Assembly: GCF_000521485.1 (NCBI RefSeq)
Contig: NZ_BAVS01000023.1
Location: 1-50,793, forward strand
Length of the DNA: 50,793 bases
DNA from: Gracilibacillus boraciitolerans JCM 21714
GTDB taxonomy: Bacteria > Bacillota > Bacilli > Bacillales > Amphibacillaceae
Reading direction: 5' to 3'
The notes below the pieces were generated by a model. It worked only from the letters and a program-made list of their open reading frames with translations, did not search any database and was not told the DNA's origin. A program made the position numbers and the translations under genes. Of this stretch, positions 1-10,386 are shown piece after piece; within the stretch, counting starts at the first letter, position 1; the number at the start of each line of letters is the position of its first letter.

Positions 1-624
1 ATTAAGCAATTGATTGTTTATTGGTATAATAACGGAACCTTTATGATCTAAAAAATTACTCATTGGTAATGGTTGAACATATGTGATAACATTTGTAGAA
101 GACTCATCTTGCATATATTGTTTACTTGGAATAATTTGTCTCTCTTGATTCAGTATAGCCTTTTTCCATTCCGACATCGTCATATCCGTGTAGTTATCAT
201 TTTCATAGAAATGATAAGGACGATAATACACTGATCCTGGTGTTACGATTAAATCGGATTTTTTCAGATAAATATATAAATTTCCTAAGAATTCATTGGT
301 TGTAGCATAAGAGGAAAGTTTATTAGTCAATTGCCTGAGAGTAGTTATAATCCGTTTTTTTTCAGAAGCACTTTTATTCAGCAAAATATTTAAATCCCTA
401 TCTAATGACAACTGTAGAACAAAACGATCAATTTCATCTAAACTTTGCTCTAGTATTTTTTTACTTTGATTTAGAACCTGACGACTATTAATAATCGAGT
501 ACTTTTCAGCCGTATTTATAGAAACCTGATAGGATATAAAACCGGCCACCATCGGAATTATTAAAATCACAAGATAAGATATTAAAAATCTCCTAAATAT
601 TTTGGAGGATTCGATGCGTTTCAT
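1..624 (-). CDS. Membrane-anchored regulator, N-terminal part (YesS/YtdP-like AraC type; runs off the window)
   Basis: The frame is open from the ATG at 624-622 to the window edge, about 208 residues. The start has a GAGGAGGT ribosome site six bases upstream. Residues about 12-33 form a hydrophobic segment (FLISYLVILIIPMVAGF). After it comes a polar, probably extracellular region with a heptad-like helical stretch (SRQVLNQSKKILEQSLDEID). This matches the N-terminus of large Gram-positive AraC proteins such as YesS, which have an outside sensing region, a second membrane helix and a C-terminal helix-turn-helix. A YesM-like histidine kinase begins in much the same way, and the missing C-terminus would decide. 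Its position beyond the 3' end of the glycosidase operon suggests a role in sensing the same sugars, which is inference. Confidence 0.7.
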   Translation of the reverse strand, partial: MKRIESSKIFRRFLISYLVILIIPMVAGFISYQVSINTAEKYSIINSRQVLNQSKKILEQSLDEIDRFVLQLSLDRDLNILLNKSASEKKRIITTLRQLTNKLSSYATTNEFLGNLYIYLKKSDLIVTPGSVYYRPYHFYENDNYTDMTMSEWKKAILNQERQIIPSKQYMQDESSTNVITYVQPLPMSNFLDHKGSVIIPINNQLLN

Positions 625-797
625 AATGGTACCTCCTCAAAGAAATTCAAAGTAAGTCTTACCGGACTTCTAACATACCGATACTTCTGTGGTGTAACTT
701 AATCTTAATTATTATAAACAACCAACTTTGATCAAACAATAGACACTTATTGATAAGATATTAAAAGTTTCTATAAAGACAATGGCTTTTTAAATTT

Positions 798-815
798 ATT
801 CATGTATACATGAAT
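798..815. promoter_or_regulatory. Perfect 18-bp palindrome, possible operator
   Basis: ATTCATGTATACATGAAT reads identically on both strands. It lies in the 290-base gap (625-914) between the end of the GH31 gene and the start of the membrane regulator, about 175 bases upstream of that regulator's ATG. Perfect palindromes of this length are typical of dimeric repressor or activator sites. No U-tract follows, so it is not an obvious terminator. The rest of the gap is AT-rich and shows no gene. Confidence 0.4.
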
Positions 816-867
816 GCAACTTTTCTTCAGCGGTTTATAGAAATGTTTTGTTATCTATGCAATTATT

Positions 868-881
868 TGAAAACGTTTTTA
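868..881. promoter_or_regulatory. cre-like site (CcpA)
   Basis: TGAAAACGTTTTTA fits the catabolite-responsive element pattern TGWAANCGNTNWCA except at the second-to-last base. It lies upstream of the membrane regulator gene in a carbohydrate locus, where CcpA repression would be expected. The call rests on the motif alone. Confidence 0.35.
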
Positions 882-914
882 TTAAGGTAGTAAATTCCCT
901 GTTTATCTGTCAGA

Positions 915-3343
915 TTAAAAATCAATGATGGTCTGTTCGCCGTTGTACGTAATATTCTTCTGATCTACATTCTCTTTTCCACCATCAATAATAATTAAGA
1001 GTAGTTTCATCGACATTTTCATACCAGGATAAGTACCTTGGCGGTCTTCAATTACCAGACAATTATTTTGATCCTCCCAACGTAATGTAATGGTCGCATA
1101 GGCTCCCTTTTCATATTCATAGGTATCTCCTTCATCGTCATACAACAAAAAGCTTCCATCTTTCCCTTTAAATACGTGTATTTCTAAAGGATCATTTGAT
1201 TCTTCAGCAGTATATTGAATCGTCGGACCAATTGGTACAATGGATCCAGCCCGAACATATAATGGCATGGTTTCAAGATCAGCATGAGCTTCAATAGTTT
1301 GGCCACCGCGGTGTCGTTGATTCGTCCAGAAATCATACCACTCGGTACCAGCAGGCAGATAGACCGATCTTTTTTTAGCTACCCCTTCTATTTCTACTGA
1401 TCCACTTTCATAATACATCGGGTCTGTTACCGGATTAACAAGAAATGATGGACCGAACATATATTGATCGTTTACATTATAGGTATTTGGATCGTTTCTA
1501 AAATCAAAGGCTAAGGTACGCATCATCGTATAATCTTGGTGCGTAACCCAACCAGCAACCGAATAAATATAAGGCAACAGGCGATACCGAAGTTTAATAT
1601 ATTTTACTAGAGTATCATAGAAGGGAGTCCCTGGTTCACCAAATCGCCAGACCTCTCTTGGTGTGTCTGTCCCATGGGAGCGAAACATTGGTAAAAATGC
1701 CCCGTATTGTAACCATCGGACATATAATTCGCGATAACCTAAATCCTCACATCCCTCTTGGTAATCACCATCCCAGAACCATTGGTCCCGATTAGATACG
1801 AAAAAGGCACCTATATCTAAGGTCCAGTAAGGAATACCCGTCACACACATATTTAGGCCATCTGCAATTTGGTTACGCATCGTCTCCCAATTAGCAGCAA
1901 TATCTCCAGACCAGGTAATAGTGCTGTATTTTTGTTGCCCGGCAAAGGAGGACCGCGTTAAATTTACCACACGTTTACGTTCAGTTGTCTGCCGTTGATT
2001 TTCATAGAGACCTTTAGAATGGAGAAGCGAGTAAGCATTAATATAACCTGGGTCCAAATATTTTTTTGCTTCTTGCGTATTGATGAAAAGACGTTCTTCC
2101 GGTTCCAGTTTGATTTCTCCAAACCAATCCGCTTCGAAGGGTTCCGTACAATCACACCACCACGCATCTGTACCATGGGAAAAAATCCCTTCATTTGCTT
2201 GTTTCCAATATATATTACGTGCTTCTTCATTGAACGCATCATAAGTGGCTTTATTTCCAAGTAAATACCCTTTTTGTTTCATCTCTAGATGATTGGGACC
2301 CTCATTATTCATAATCGGCCAAATCGATACCATCAATTTAGCATTGAGCTTGTGAATCTTCTCCATCATTTCAGTCGGATTTGGAAATCGTTCCGGATCG
2401 AATGATTTTTGACCCCCCCACAAATCCCCCCCTGTCCATGACCGCCAGTCCAGTACAATTAAATCGAGAGGAATTTGACGTTGTCGATACTCTTTGATGA
2501 CTGAAATCAGTTCCTCTTGCGTTTTATACCTTTCTTTCGATTGTACATATCCAAAAGTCCATTTTGGTAAAAGCGGAGCTTTTCCTGTAAGATAACGATA
2601 ATTTTTTACAATTTGATCAAAACCTGGACCATACACAAAATAATAGTCCATTTCACTATCCATGTCTGTCCAAATATAGGAGCCATGTATATCATCATGG
2701 AATTTCATCGTCGAATAACTATCGACGACGATACCATATCCATTTGTCGAAACCAATACAGGTACAACCGCTTTCATATTTTGTTGATACAAATATTGAT
2801 GGGTTCCCCTTAAGTTGAGAACACCTTCTTCGTGTGAACCTAATCCGTAAAGAGCTTCCTCCTTGTCCCAAACGAATTCCAGTTTCGTATGATATGCCAT
2901 GCGATCTACACATGTTCCGTAGTCACAGCTTTCGCACGAGCCCCCCCATCAACATTATAGGAATTTTCAATCTCTGTATTTTCATCATATACAGGTTTTA
3001 ACACTTCAGTCGGAACCAGCGTTTTTCCACCTCGTTTTGGTTCTTTTGTTAATAATCCTCCTGAAGCATTCATATAAGTAAAAGCAGCTGTATTTTTATT
3101 GATCTGAATGTGTACCTTCCTTGTGGAAAATACAATAATATCTTTTTTTTCCTCTACAGAATAATGAATGTTTTGCTGGGTATTTTGTTCTACAAAAAGA
3201 CTTTCCTTTTCACTAAATTGATTCTCTAATGTATACCGTATACGGATGATAGACTCCGTATAAGGAATGATTTTGATTAAGCCTTTTCTGCATTCTATAA
3301 GCAAATAATCTTTCTGATTTATACACTTTTCTATTTCCATCAC
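915..3343 (-). CDS. Glycoside hydrolase family 31 (alpha-xylosidase/alpha-glucosidase), one frame break
   Basis: This is an intracellular retaining alpha-glycosidase of about 807 residues. The N-terminal beta-domain is read from 3343, and the catalytic barrel continues in another frame after the C7 tract at 2941-2947. The barrel has the GH31 nucleophile region WWCDCTEPFEADW and the acid/base region TWSGD. The stretch SWTGGDLWGGQKSF contains two Gly-Gly pairs, each encoded by a 7-G run (2413-2419 and 2426-2432), where GH31 relatives have one Gly. No signal peptide is seen. It is the last gene of the leftward operon, 106 bases after GH43. With GH43 and GH95 beside it, removal of alpha-xylosyl units from xyloglucan- or xylan-derived oligosaccharides is plausible. 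The exact substrate is not readable from sequence. The frame break is probably an assembly error. Confidence 0.85.
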
Positions 3344-3449
3344 ATTTACCCACCTTCATGATTTAATATAATGATAGATCTTATTATGCTATATTTATCC
3401 TTTTAGATTATTATCATAAAATGTTGACTAAATCAGCCTTAATTTGCAG

Positions 3450-4875
3450 TTATTCTAAAGTGAAAGAAGCTAGATTAGCTCTCCCACTACCTGTGTACGA
3501 TATATATAATGCTTGGATACCGTCTGGAACTTCGATGTCCGAAGAATATTCGGTCCAGACATTTGTAAACTTAACGGGCAATTTTGCTAGTACTGGCCCG
3601 TCCCAAGAGGTTTTCACTTCAAAAGCACCGTTACAATATCCTCTCACTGTAATTTTTATTTTTTTTATCCCTTGGCAGTCAAAATATTTAAACCCAGCTG
3701 TTGCAGATTCCGTCATATTGGCAATATATCCTGTTTCTTCATCTCCATCTTTACCATCCTGTGTAATTTTCGGAAATTGGGTATCCATCCAGAGATCACC
3801 TGTATACATTACTTCGTCATCGCAAAAAAGATTACATGCCAGATAGGCGGGATATTCTCCTCGTCCGATAAGCGGTTTGCCATTAGCGCCACAGGAAGTC
3901 ATTTCTACCTGAGGAATCGTACCATCTCCTAGAATTTCGATTGGTTCAATACATCCTTGGCGACTGAAATTGGAACCATTGGTATGGCGATGGTAAAAAA
4001 TATACCATTTATCACGGATTTCTACTATACTTCCATGATTATTCCCTCCATAGAACATAGGCTTGTTCGCAGGTTTATAAGAATCAATATGCATGTCGTT
4101 ATTACTTACAATAACTCCACCATATTCAAATCCTTTTGTTGGGTGTTTGCTAGTAGCGTAACACAACTCATGCATAACAATAGAAGAATAGATGAGATAA
4201 TAAGTGTCTCCTTTTTTCCGAATGGAAGGCGCCTCAAAAAACTCATGCCCCTCAAAACTACTACCTTTACTATATGGTTCACTCGGTGTAATCGTTACCG
4301 TCTCTTCTATGATCGTCAGCATATCTGATCCCAATATTGTTGCCATCGTACCGCTTCTCGATTTATCACCAATAGCACAAAAACCGGTGTAAAGATACGT
4401 TGTAGATCCTTCTGTCAAAACCCCCGGGATCAAATTGTGGTTCATCCCCATCTCTTTCCCCCCCTAAACGTCCGCCATTTTTATCTTTTACATACCCATA
4501 AAATTTGTACTTCCCAGCAGGTGTATCACAAACTGCCACGGACACTATCGAGACTTTATCCAATACATAGTACAAATAATACCGACCGTCGGAACCTACT
4601 GTAACATCTGGGGGGGCATAAAGACACATATTTGCTTCCTTATTCAACGGATCGTCGGTTTTTTTGTATATCACTCCTTCATAACGCCAGTCTGCTAGAT
4701 TATTTACGGGCGCCGACCAGCATACATAATCATTTAAACAATATGCATGGCCGTTAAAACGATCATGGGAGCCATAAATATAGACTCTGTCATTGAAAAC
4801 ATACGGTTCTGCATCTGGTATATACTCCCACGATGGTAGATATGGATTTACTGCTTGTTTCTTCAATGTTTGCAT
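3450..4875 (-). CDS. Glycoside hydrolase family 43 with C-terminal CBM6-like domain, one frame break
   Basis: This is a five-bladed propeller glycosidase of about 475 residues (arabinofuranosidase/beta-xylosidase class). The general base Asp is in IPDAEPYVF near residue 20. The second Asp lies in YAPPDVT, and the acid Glu is in GHEFFEAPS. From about residue 340 onward a beta-sandwich resembling CBM6 follows (GFKYFDCQGIKKIKI to the end). The frame changes at the C5 run 4421-4425; with C4 the protein reads DEPQFDPGVLTEG, as in relatives. C7 at 4458-4464 adds a Gly and G7 at 4610-4616 adds a Pro relative to the family. There is no signal peptide, so it probably acts on imported oligosaccharides. 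It lies 59 bases downstream of GH95 in the same operon. Confidence 0.85.
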
Positions 4876-4934
4876 CTTAATTCCCCATTTTCTATCATAT
4901 TTTATTAATAACCTTTTAACTCATAAATGTTGTA

Positions 4935-7190
4935 TTACTCCTTGTTAAATACCAACGGATAGGTATGGCCAGCTGTCGTCTCAAAATCAATTCTTTCATT
5001 ATTATATAGGACTTCACAGTTTTCCCCCCCTTCGAGTGAATGAATAACAACTTCTTTTAATTCACCCATCTCCCAAGATAAGTCTACTTCGAATCCACCT
5101 CTTGCTTTTAGACCACTAACTTTCCCTGTTGTCCATTCATTAGGCAGTGCTGGCAGTAGGTGTAACTCTCCGGTATGGCTTTGAAGCAACAATTCAGCAA
5201 TACCTGCTGTACCGCCAAAATTTCCGTCGATTTGAAACGGTGGATGGTTATCAAATAAGTTTGGCAGAGTAGAAGACTTAAGCAATTCAAGAATATGTTG
5301 ATAAGCTAGTTCTCCTTCTTCTAAACGAGCCCACATATTGATAATCCAAGCTCGACTCCAGCCAGTATGACCTCCACCAGATTGTAGCCTTCTTTCTAAA
5401 GTTACTTTTGCTGCTTTCACCAGGTTCGGTGTAGCGCTTAGTGATAGTTGTTTTCCAGGATAAAGCGCAAACAAATGTGAAATATGACGATGACCTGGTT
5501 CTTCTTCCTCATAATCTTCTAACCATTCTTGAATTTGACCATACCTTCCAATTTTCAATTTTGGTAATTTTCCTCTTAATTTGAGCAATTGGTTTCGATA
5601 CGCTTGATCCACATCTAATATTTCACTTGCACTTATACAACTTGAAAAGAGTTCAAATATAATTTGACTATCCATTGAAGGACCTTCACATAACGTTCCT
5701 TTTTCACCATTTGGTAAAATATAGGTGTTTTCAGGTGATACGGAAGGTGTTGTTATGAGTTGTCCATCTCCATTTTCGATTAGAAAATCAACAAAAATAA
5801 AGAAGCTTCTTTTAAAGTATCATATGAGCTCTCTAAAAATGCCAGATTACGCGTAAACTCAAAGTGCTCCCACAAGTGTAAAGATAACCATGCAGCACCC
5901 ATTGGCCAATGGTGGCTGGCATATAAATATCTTGTGGTGCTGTGTCTCCCCCCATATATCCGTATTGTGATGGGCCGTAAATCCCCCCCGACAACCGTAC
6001 ATACTTTTAGCAGTTTTTTTGCCATTCTCTTTTATTTTCTCAATATGTTCAAATAACGGCTTATGACATTCGGATAGGTTACAGACCTCTGCTGGCCAAT
6101 AATTCATCTGGGCATTGATATTAATCGTAAATTTACTGTCCCATGGAGGCAGCATCTTCTCATTCCATATTCCCTGTAAAGTCGCTGGTAAGGAATTAGG
6201 TCTACTGGAAGAAATTAATAAATAACGTCCAAACTGAAAGTACGTGCTAATTAATGACAGATCCTTTTTACCTTCTTTCACTAAATCTAAGCGTTGATCT
6301 GTCGCTATGTCTAAAATGTCTTCTTCGGAATTACCAATTTCTAAATTTACTCTATTAAATAATTCCTGATAATCTTTCACATGATTTTGACGTAACTCCT
6401 CGTATGCTTTTCCTGATACTCGCTCAATCGTCTGAAAACATTGCTGCTCAGGATTATTATAACGGTAGGAGGTAGCTGCTGCTAAAATCAATGTGACCCT
6501 ATCTGCCTTTTCAACGATTAAATGATTCCCTAGAGTTTTCACAGAACCATTCTCAGGTATTGCCTTTATTGCACATCGAAAACCAATACCATCTTTTCCA
6601 CCCGTTTCTCCTCGCATGACTACTGAATTGTTGGACATAGCCTCGAGCTCATCGTAGTTCCTTGCGTTTCCACGGTCTAGCAAGGTTCGAAACGAGATAG
6701 AGTTCGCTTCAGAGGCAGTTAGACGAATCACCATCACCTGATCTGGATAACTAGTAAATAGCTCTCGGTTATACGTGACCTCTCCTGTAGTATATTGCAC
6801 TGTCGTAGTAGCACTATCTAAATCTAGCTGTCTAGAATAATTAGATGTCTCTGTATCTCGATGATCCATATTTATTAACAGGTCACCTAACGGCTCATAA
6901 TGGCGCTGTGTTTCCGGTGTGCCTGTAAAGGTCAGCGCTGCCAATTCCTCCGCTTCTTTTAATCTGCCATCCGCTATTAACTTCCTAATCTGAGGTAAGT
7001 ACTTTAATGCATCTGGATTATTTCGATCTCTTGGACCACCGTACCAGACAGAATCCTCATTAAGTTGTACTCGTTCGTTATGAACCTGACCAAAAACCAT
7101 ACCCCCTAATCTTCCATTGCCTATTGGTAAAGCTTCATTCCACTCTTTTGCCGGTTGTTTATACCAGAGTCGTTTGCTTATATTTTTCAT
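4935..7190 (-). CDS. Glycoside hydrolase family 95 (alpha-L-fucosidase / alpha-L-galactosidase), two frame breaks
   Basis: This is an inverting GH95 enzyme of about 750 residues, the usual family length. The N-terminal beta-domain starts at WYKQPAKEWNEALPIGNGRLG. The (alpha/alpha)6 barrel contains NINAQMNYWPAE and YGCRGGFTAHHNTDIWG, with the conserved Asn and His positions. Breaks lie at the C6 run 5948-5953 (WGDTAP with G4) and at a missing T near 5793 in the KEASLFF region. The C7 at 5983-5989 turns the family's CRGF into CRGGF. GH95 contains alpha-1,2-L-fucosidases and characterised alpha-L-galactosidases. The neighbouring lactonase, aldo-keto reductase and LgoD-like dehydrogenase favour release of L-galactose, but L-fucose remains possible. 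No secretion signal is seen. Confidence 0.87.
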
Positions 7191-7349
7191 GAGGCATCTC
7201 CTCTCTTTATTTAAAAGTGAAACTTTATAAATATGAGTTATTTTTGTGACATGAGATCTTTAGCTGATCATGATAATTACATTCAATTAATATGTAATCG
7301 CTTTCTTTAAGGAGTCCAAAAGGTGCCAAATTAATTTTTATAGTCAATC

Positions 7350-8279
7350 TTAATTCCACTCTGGATTCCCACTTTGCCAGGTCTTGTTATGAATAGGTTG
7401 AAGAATATCAAGAACGCCCTCTAAAATTTCTTCATCTATTGGTTCTTCCGTCCATTTTATATTTTTCGTTATATTTTTTATACTTGCGGTGCTGACTAAA
7501 GTAGTTGGAATCGATTCATTTCGTGTTGAAAACTGAATAGCTAATTTAGCAAGATCGTAACCATGTGATTTACAATACTCGGCTGCTTTCAAACACAATT
7601 GCTGCATTTCCTTATCAGCTGGGTGCCAGCTAGCAACCTCACGCGAATTTAATAATCCCATAGACAATGGAGAAGCATTTACTAACCCTACCTGTTTTTC
7701 TTCTAATAAGGGTAGTTGTGATAGTAAAGATGTATCATTCAAAGAATAATGACAATAGGAAAGGATAACGTCTAAATCTACTTTGTTAAGTACTTTATCA
7801 AAAATAGATAAAGGTAAACCAGTTACCCCGAGAAAGCGAATTTTCCCTTGTTCTTTTAATTCCTTTAGGGCAGGAATTCCTTCCTCTATTACTTGGTCAT
7901 AGGAGCCGAACTCGATATCATGTAAATATAGGATATCTACATAATCCGTCCCTAACCTTTGCAAACTCTCATCTAAACTTTTAACGATTGTTTTCTTAGA
8001 GAAATCAAAATCATCCACACCAAATCTACCCGCCTTGGTAGAAAGGATATATTTGTCACGGGGCATATTAGCTAATGCCTTGCCTAAAACCGTTTCTGCC
8101 TTTGTCAACCCATAATATGGGGACACATCAATTAAATTTATCCCTTGATCAATAGCTTCATGTACCGTCTTAATTCCTTCCGTTTCATTGATTTCTCGAA
8201 AAACAGATCCTAATGATGATGCTCCATAACTAAGGATGGAAACATCCAACCCTGTTTGACCCAATTTTCTATATTTCAA
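7350..8279 (-). CDS. Aldo-keto reductase, L-galactose/L-fucose 1-dehydrogenase-like
   Basis: This is a complete NAD(P)-dependent aldo-keto reductase of 309 residues. The catalytic tetrad is visible: Asp and Tyr in LIDVSPYYGL, Lys in LSTKAGRFG and His in ILYLHDIEF. It starts at TTG overlapping the lactonase stop (TTTTGA), with GGAGG just upstream, so the two are translationally coupled. The overall pattern resembles plant and bacterial L-galactose and D-threo-aldose (L-fucose) 1-dehydrogenases, which oxidise the free sugar to its lactone. Placement next to a COG3618 lactonase strongly supports that reaction. The gene is unbroken. Substrate choice between L-galactose and L-fucose is inference from context. 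Confidence 0.8.
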   Translation of the reverse strand: MKYRKLGQTGLDVSILSYGASSLGSVFREINETEGIKTVHEAIDQGINLIDVSPYYGLTKAETVLGKALANMPRDKYILSTKAGRFGVDDFDFSKKTIVKSLDESLQRLGTDYVDILYLHDIEFGSYDQVIEEGIPALKELKEQGKIRFLGVTGLPLSIFDKVLNKVDLDVILSYCHYSLNDTSLLSQLPLLEEKQVGLVNASPLSMGLLNSREVASWHPADKEMQQLCLKAAEYCKSHGYDLAKLAIQFSTRNESIPTTLVSTASIKNITKNIKWTEEPIDEEILEGVLDILQPIHNKTWQSGNPEWN

Positions 8280-9130
8280 AATGGTTCCTCCTCTTCTATA
8301 TTATTTAACTTGTAAAAGTCGATGGCATTTTTCCCAAAAATAAATTCCTTATCTAATGTGGAAACATCACTAGGTAGTGCATCATTTAATAAATGGTAAA
8401 CCTGATCATAGCTAGCAGCTAATAAACAAACAGGCCAATCACTACCATACATAATGCGATGCATTCCAAATACCTCTACAATATGATGGACATAAGGTAT
8501 CATATCTTTAGTTTCCCAGTTATCATGATTTGCTTCGGTCACCATTCCAGATAGTTTACAATAGATATTTTGGTAACTTGCGATTTCAGCCATTTGTGTT
8601 TTCCAGGGTTCTAACTTCCCTTTTTCAATTTCCGGTTTGGCAATGTGATCGATGACTCCTCTTAGCTTTACACGTTTTAATAATTCAGATACAGCCCAAA
8701 GCTGACTAGAAGTAATTAATAAGTCTACCGGAAGATCGATCTTCCCAAAATAAGAGAAAGCTTCCAAGTATTTTTCACTTAAAATGATAGTCTCATTAGG
8801 CATATCTTGAATCATAATGCGAATCCCAACAAATTTCGGATGTTTCCGAAAAATGTCGAGTTGCTCTTTATAGGATGGGTGATCAATATCAATCCAACCT
8901 ACTACACCAACGATCGATTCTGAATGGTCACTTAATGAAAGGATGAATTCGGTCTCCTCAATAGTCGGAGCGGCTTGAATTACAATCGTTTTTTCTATTC
9001 CAGCCTTTTTAAGGTGTTCGACTAAATCCCTTTCTAGAAAATCGCGGTATAATGTGCGGATATCTGGATTAATCCAGCCATAATCATCTCGACTTATCTT
9101 CCAGTAATGCTGATGTGCATCTATTCGCAT
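8276..9130 (-). CDS. Amidohydrolase superfamily sugar lactonase (COG3618)
   Basis: This 284-residue protein opens with the metal-binding HxH motif in RIDAHQHYW. It contains a conserved His in VIDHIAKPEIE and the catalytic Asp in MYGSDWPVC, the signature of COG3618. That group includes L-fucono-1,5-lactonase and related L-sugar lactonases, which open the lactone made by a sugar dehydrogenase. It is directly coupled to the aldo-keto reductase gene downstream. The expected product is L-galactonate or L-fuconate. The gene is complete, without tract-induced breaks. Confidence 0.83.
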   Translation of the reverse strand: MRIDAHQHYWKISRDDYGWINPDIRTLYRDFLERDLVEHLKKAGIEKTIVIQAAPTIEETEFILSLSDHSESIVGVVGWIDIDHPSYKEQLDIFRKHPKFVGIRIMIQDMPNETIILSEKYLEAFSYFGKIDLPVDLLITSSQLWAVSELLKRVKLRGVIDHIAKPEIEKGKLEPWKTQMAEIASYQNIYCKLSGMVTEANHDNWETKDMIPYVHHIVEVFGMHRIMYGSDWPVCLLAASYDQVYHLLNDALPSDVSTLDKEFIFGKNAIDFYKLNNIEEEEPF

Positions 9131-9226
9131 TTTTTCACCACCCTAACACTTTTTTTAAAAATACCATAGATTTTAAAATTTGTTCCTTGGTTGTAAGAAA
9201 TCTATCTTAAATGCTTATTTTTGTGA

Positions 9227-10244
9227 TCATATTTCAATCATCGCTTTTATAACGCCAGTCTCTGGTTTTAACCAATTTTCGAATTCATTTGGCAAATCAT
9301 CAAATTTGGATCGATGCGTAATAAAACTTTTTTCATCAATAAAACCATTTTCAAGAGAGTTTATCACAAAATCAAAATCTTCTTTAGTAGCATTTCTACT
9401 TGCCATTAAGGTTAGTTCTTTAGAATGGAACAACGGATCAGAAAAGGTGATATCCGATTTAACTAATCCCACAAACACTAACTTTCCTCCATTGGCTGGA
9501 TATTGGAAAGCATCAACCATGGATTTACTGCTTCCAGTGGCATCAAAAACAATGCTTGCTTGTCGCCATTCGTAATATTCATCAGTTGCTCAACAGGTCC
9601 GTTCTCTACATTTATAGCATAGTCTACTTTTGCCCACACTTTTGAAAATGCTAATCGTTCTTCATTCATATCCATCGCAATTACTTTAGCACCTTTTTGC
9701 TTAGCAGCCTGCATCACTCCTAATCCAATCGGACCTGCACCAATCACAAGAGCAAAGTCACCTTTTTGCAAGTCAGATCGTCTTACCGCATGTGCACCAA
9801 TACTTAATGGCTCTATTATAGCACTTTGATCTAAGCTTAATTCATTGGTTTTAATGAGATGATCACATGGCACAGAGATTTGTTCAGCCATCCCCCCCCA
9901 TCAAAATGAACTCCCATCACTTTCATATTTGTACAGCAATTTGTTAATCCTCTTCTACAGGCAATACATTTTCCACATTCCATGTAAGGAATAACAGATA
10001 CTTGATCACCGCGTTTTAAACCATATGAATTCTCTCCAACTGATTCAATAACTCCTGCAAGTTCATGTCCTAATGCTCGAGGATATTCAAAGAATGGTTG
10101 ATTTCCTGTAAACGCATGCAAATCTGTTCCACATACTCCAATTCTTTTTACGTTAACAATTGCAGTACCCTTTTTAAGCTGGGGGGGATTATCCTTATTT
10201 ATGCGCTTAAATACTCTAGGTTTTTCACAAACAATAGCTTTCAA
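9227..10244 (-). CDS. Zinc-dependent dehydrogenase, L-galactonate 5-dehydrogenase (LgoD)-like, two frame breaks
   Basis: This is a medium-chain alcohol dehydrogenase of about 339 residues. Catalytic zinc ligands are in GVCGTDLHA and GHELAG, the structural zinc cluster is CGKCIACRRGLTNCC, and the Rossmann motif is GAGPIGLG. Segments such as GNQPFFEYPRALGHE, VIPYMECGKC and FVGLVKSDITFSDP closely recall E. coli LgoD (YjjN), which oxidises L-galactonate to D-tagaturonate. The start is TTG at 10244 with AGGAGG upstream. The frame breaks at C8 9892-9899 (expected FDGGMAEQ) and at a missing A near 9560 (expected SIVFDATGSSKS). C7 on the coding strand (10181-10187) gives an extra Pro. It is the first gene of the operon, divergent from the AraC gene. 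Confidence 0.8.
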
Positions 10245-10386
10245 TTAAAAACGCCTCCTATAAATACTTTACATGAAATAAATATACGTTCTGAATATAG
10301 ATTAACAAAAATAAAATGAAATAATAATTGCTTTTATTGCTTTATTTATACTGTTTTTTGATATAGAATATAAAAAGGTGATATTT

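Noticed and set aside
915-10244. Decaying, pseudogenised carbohydrate operon
   Set aside because: All breaks are single indels at short repeats, and the sequence on both sides keeps every catalytic motif. Genes under strong selection elsewhere show the same density of breaks.
4935-10244. Classical L-fucose pathway (isomerase, kinase, aldolase or fuconate dehydratase route)
   Set aside because: None of fucI, fucK, fucA or a fuconate dehydratase is in the operon, and the dehydrogenase resembles LgoD. L-fucose stays possible as a GH95 product but is not the favoured reading.
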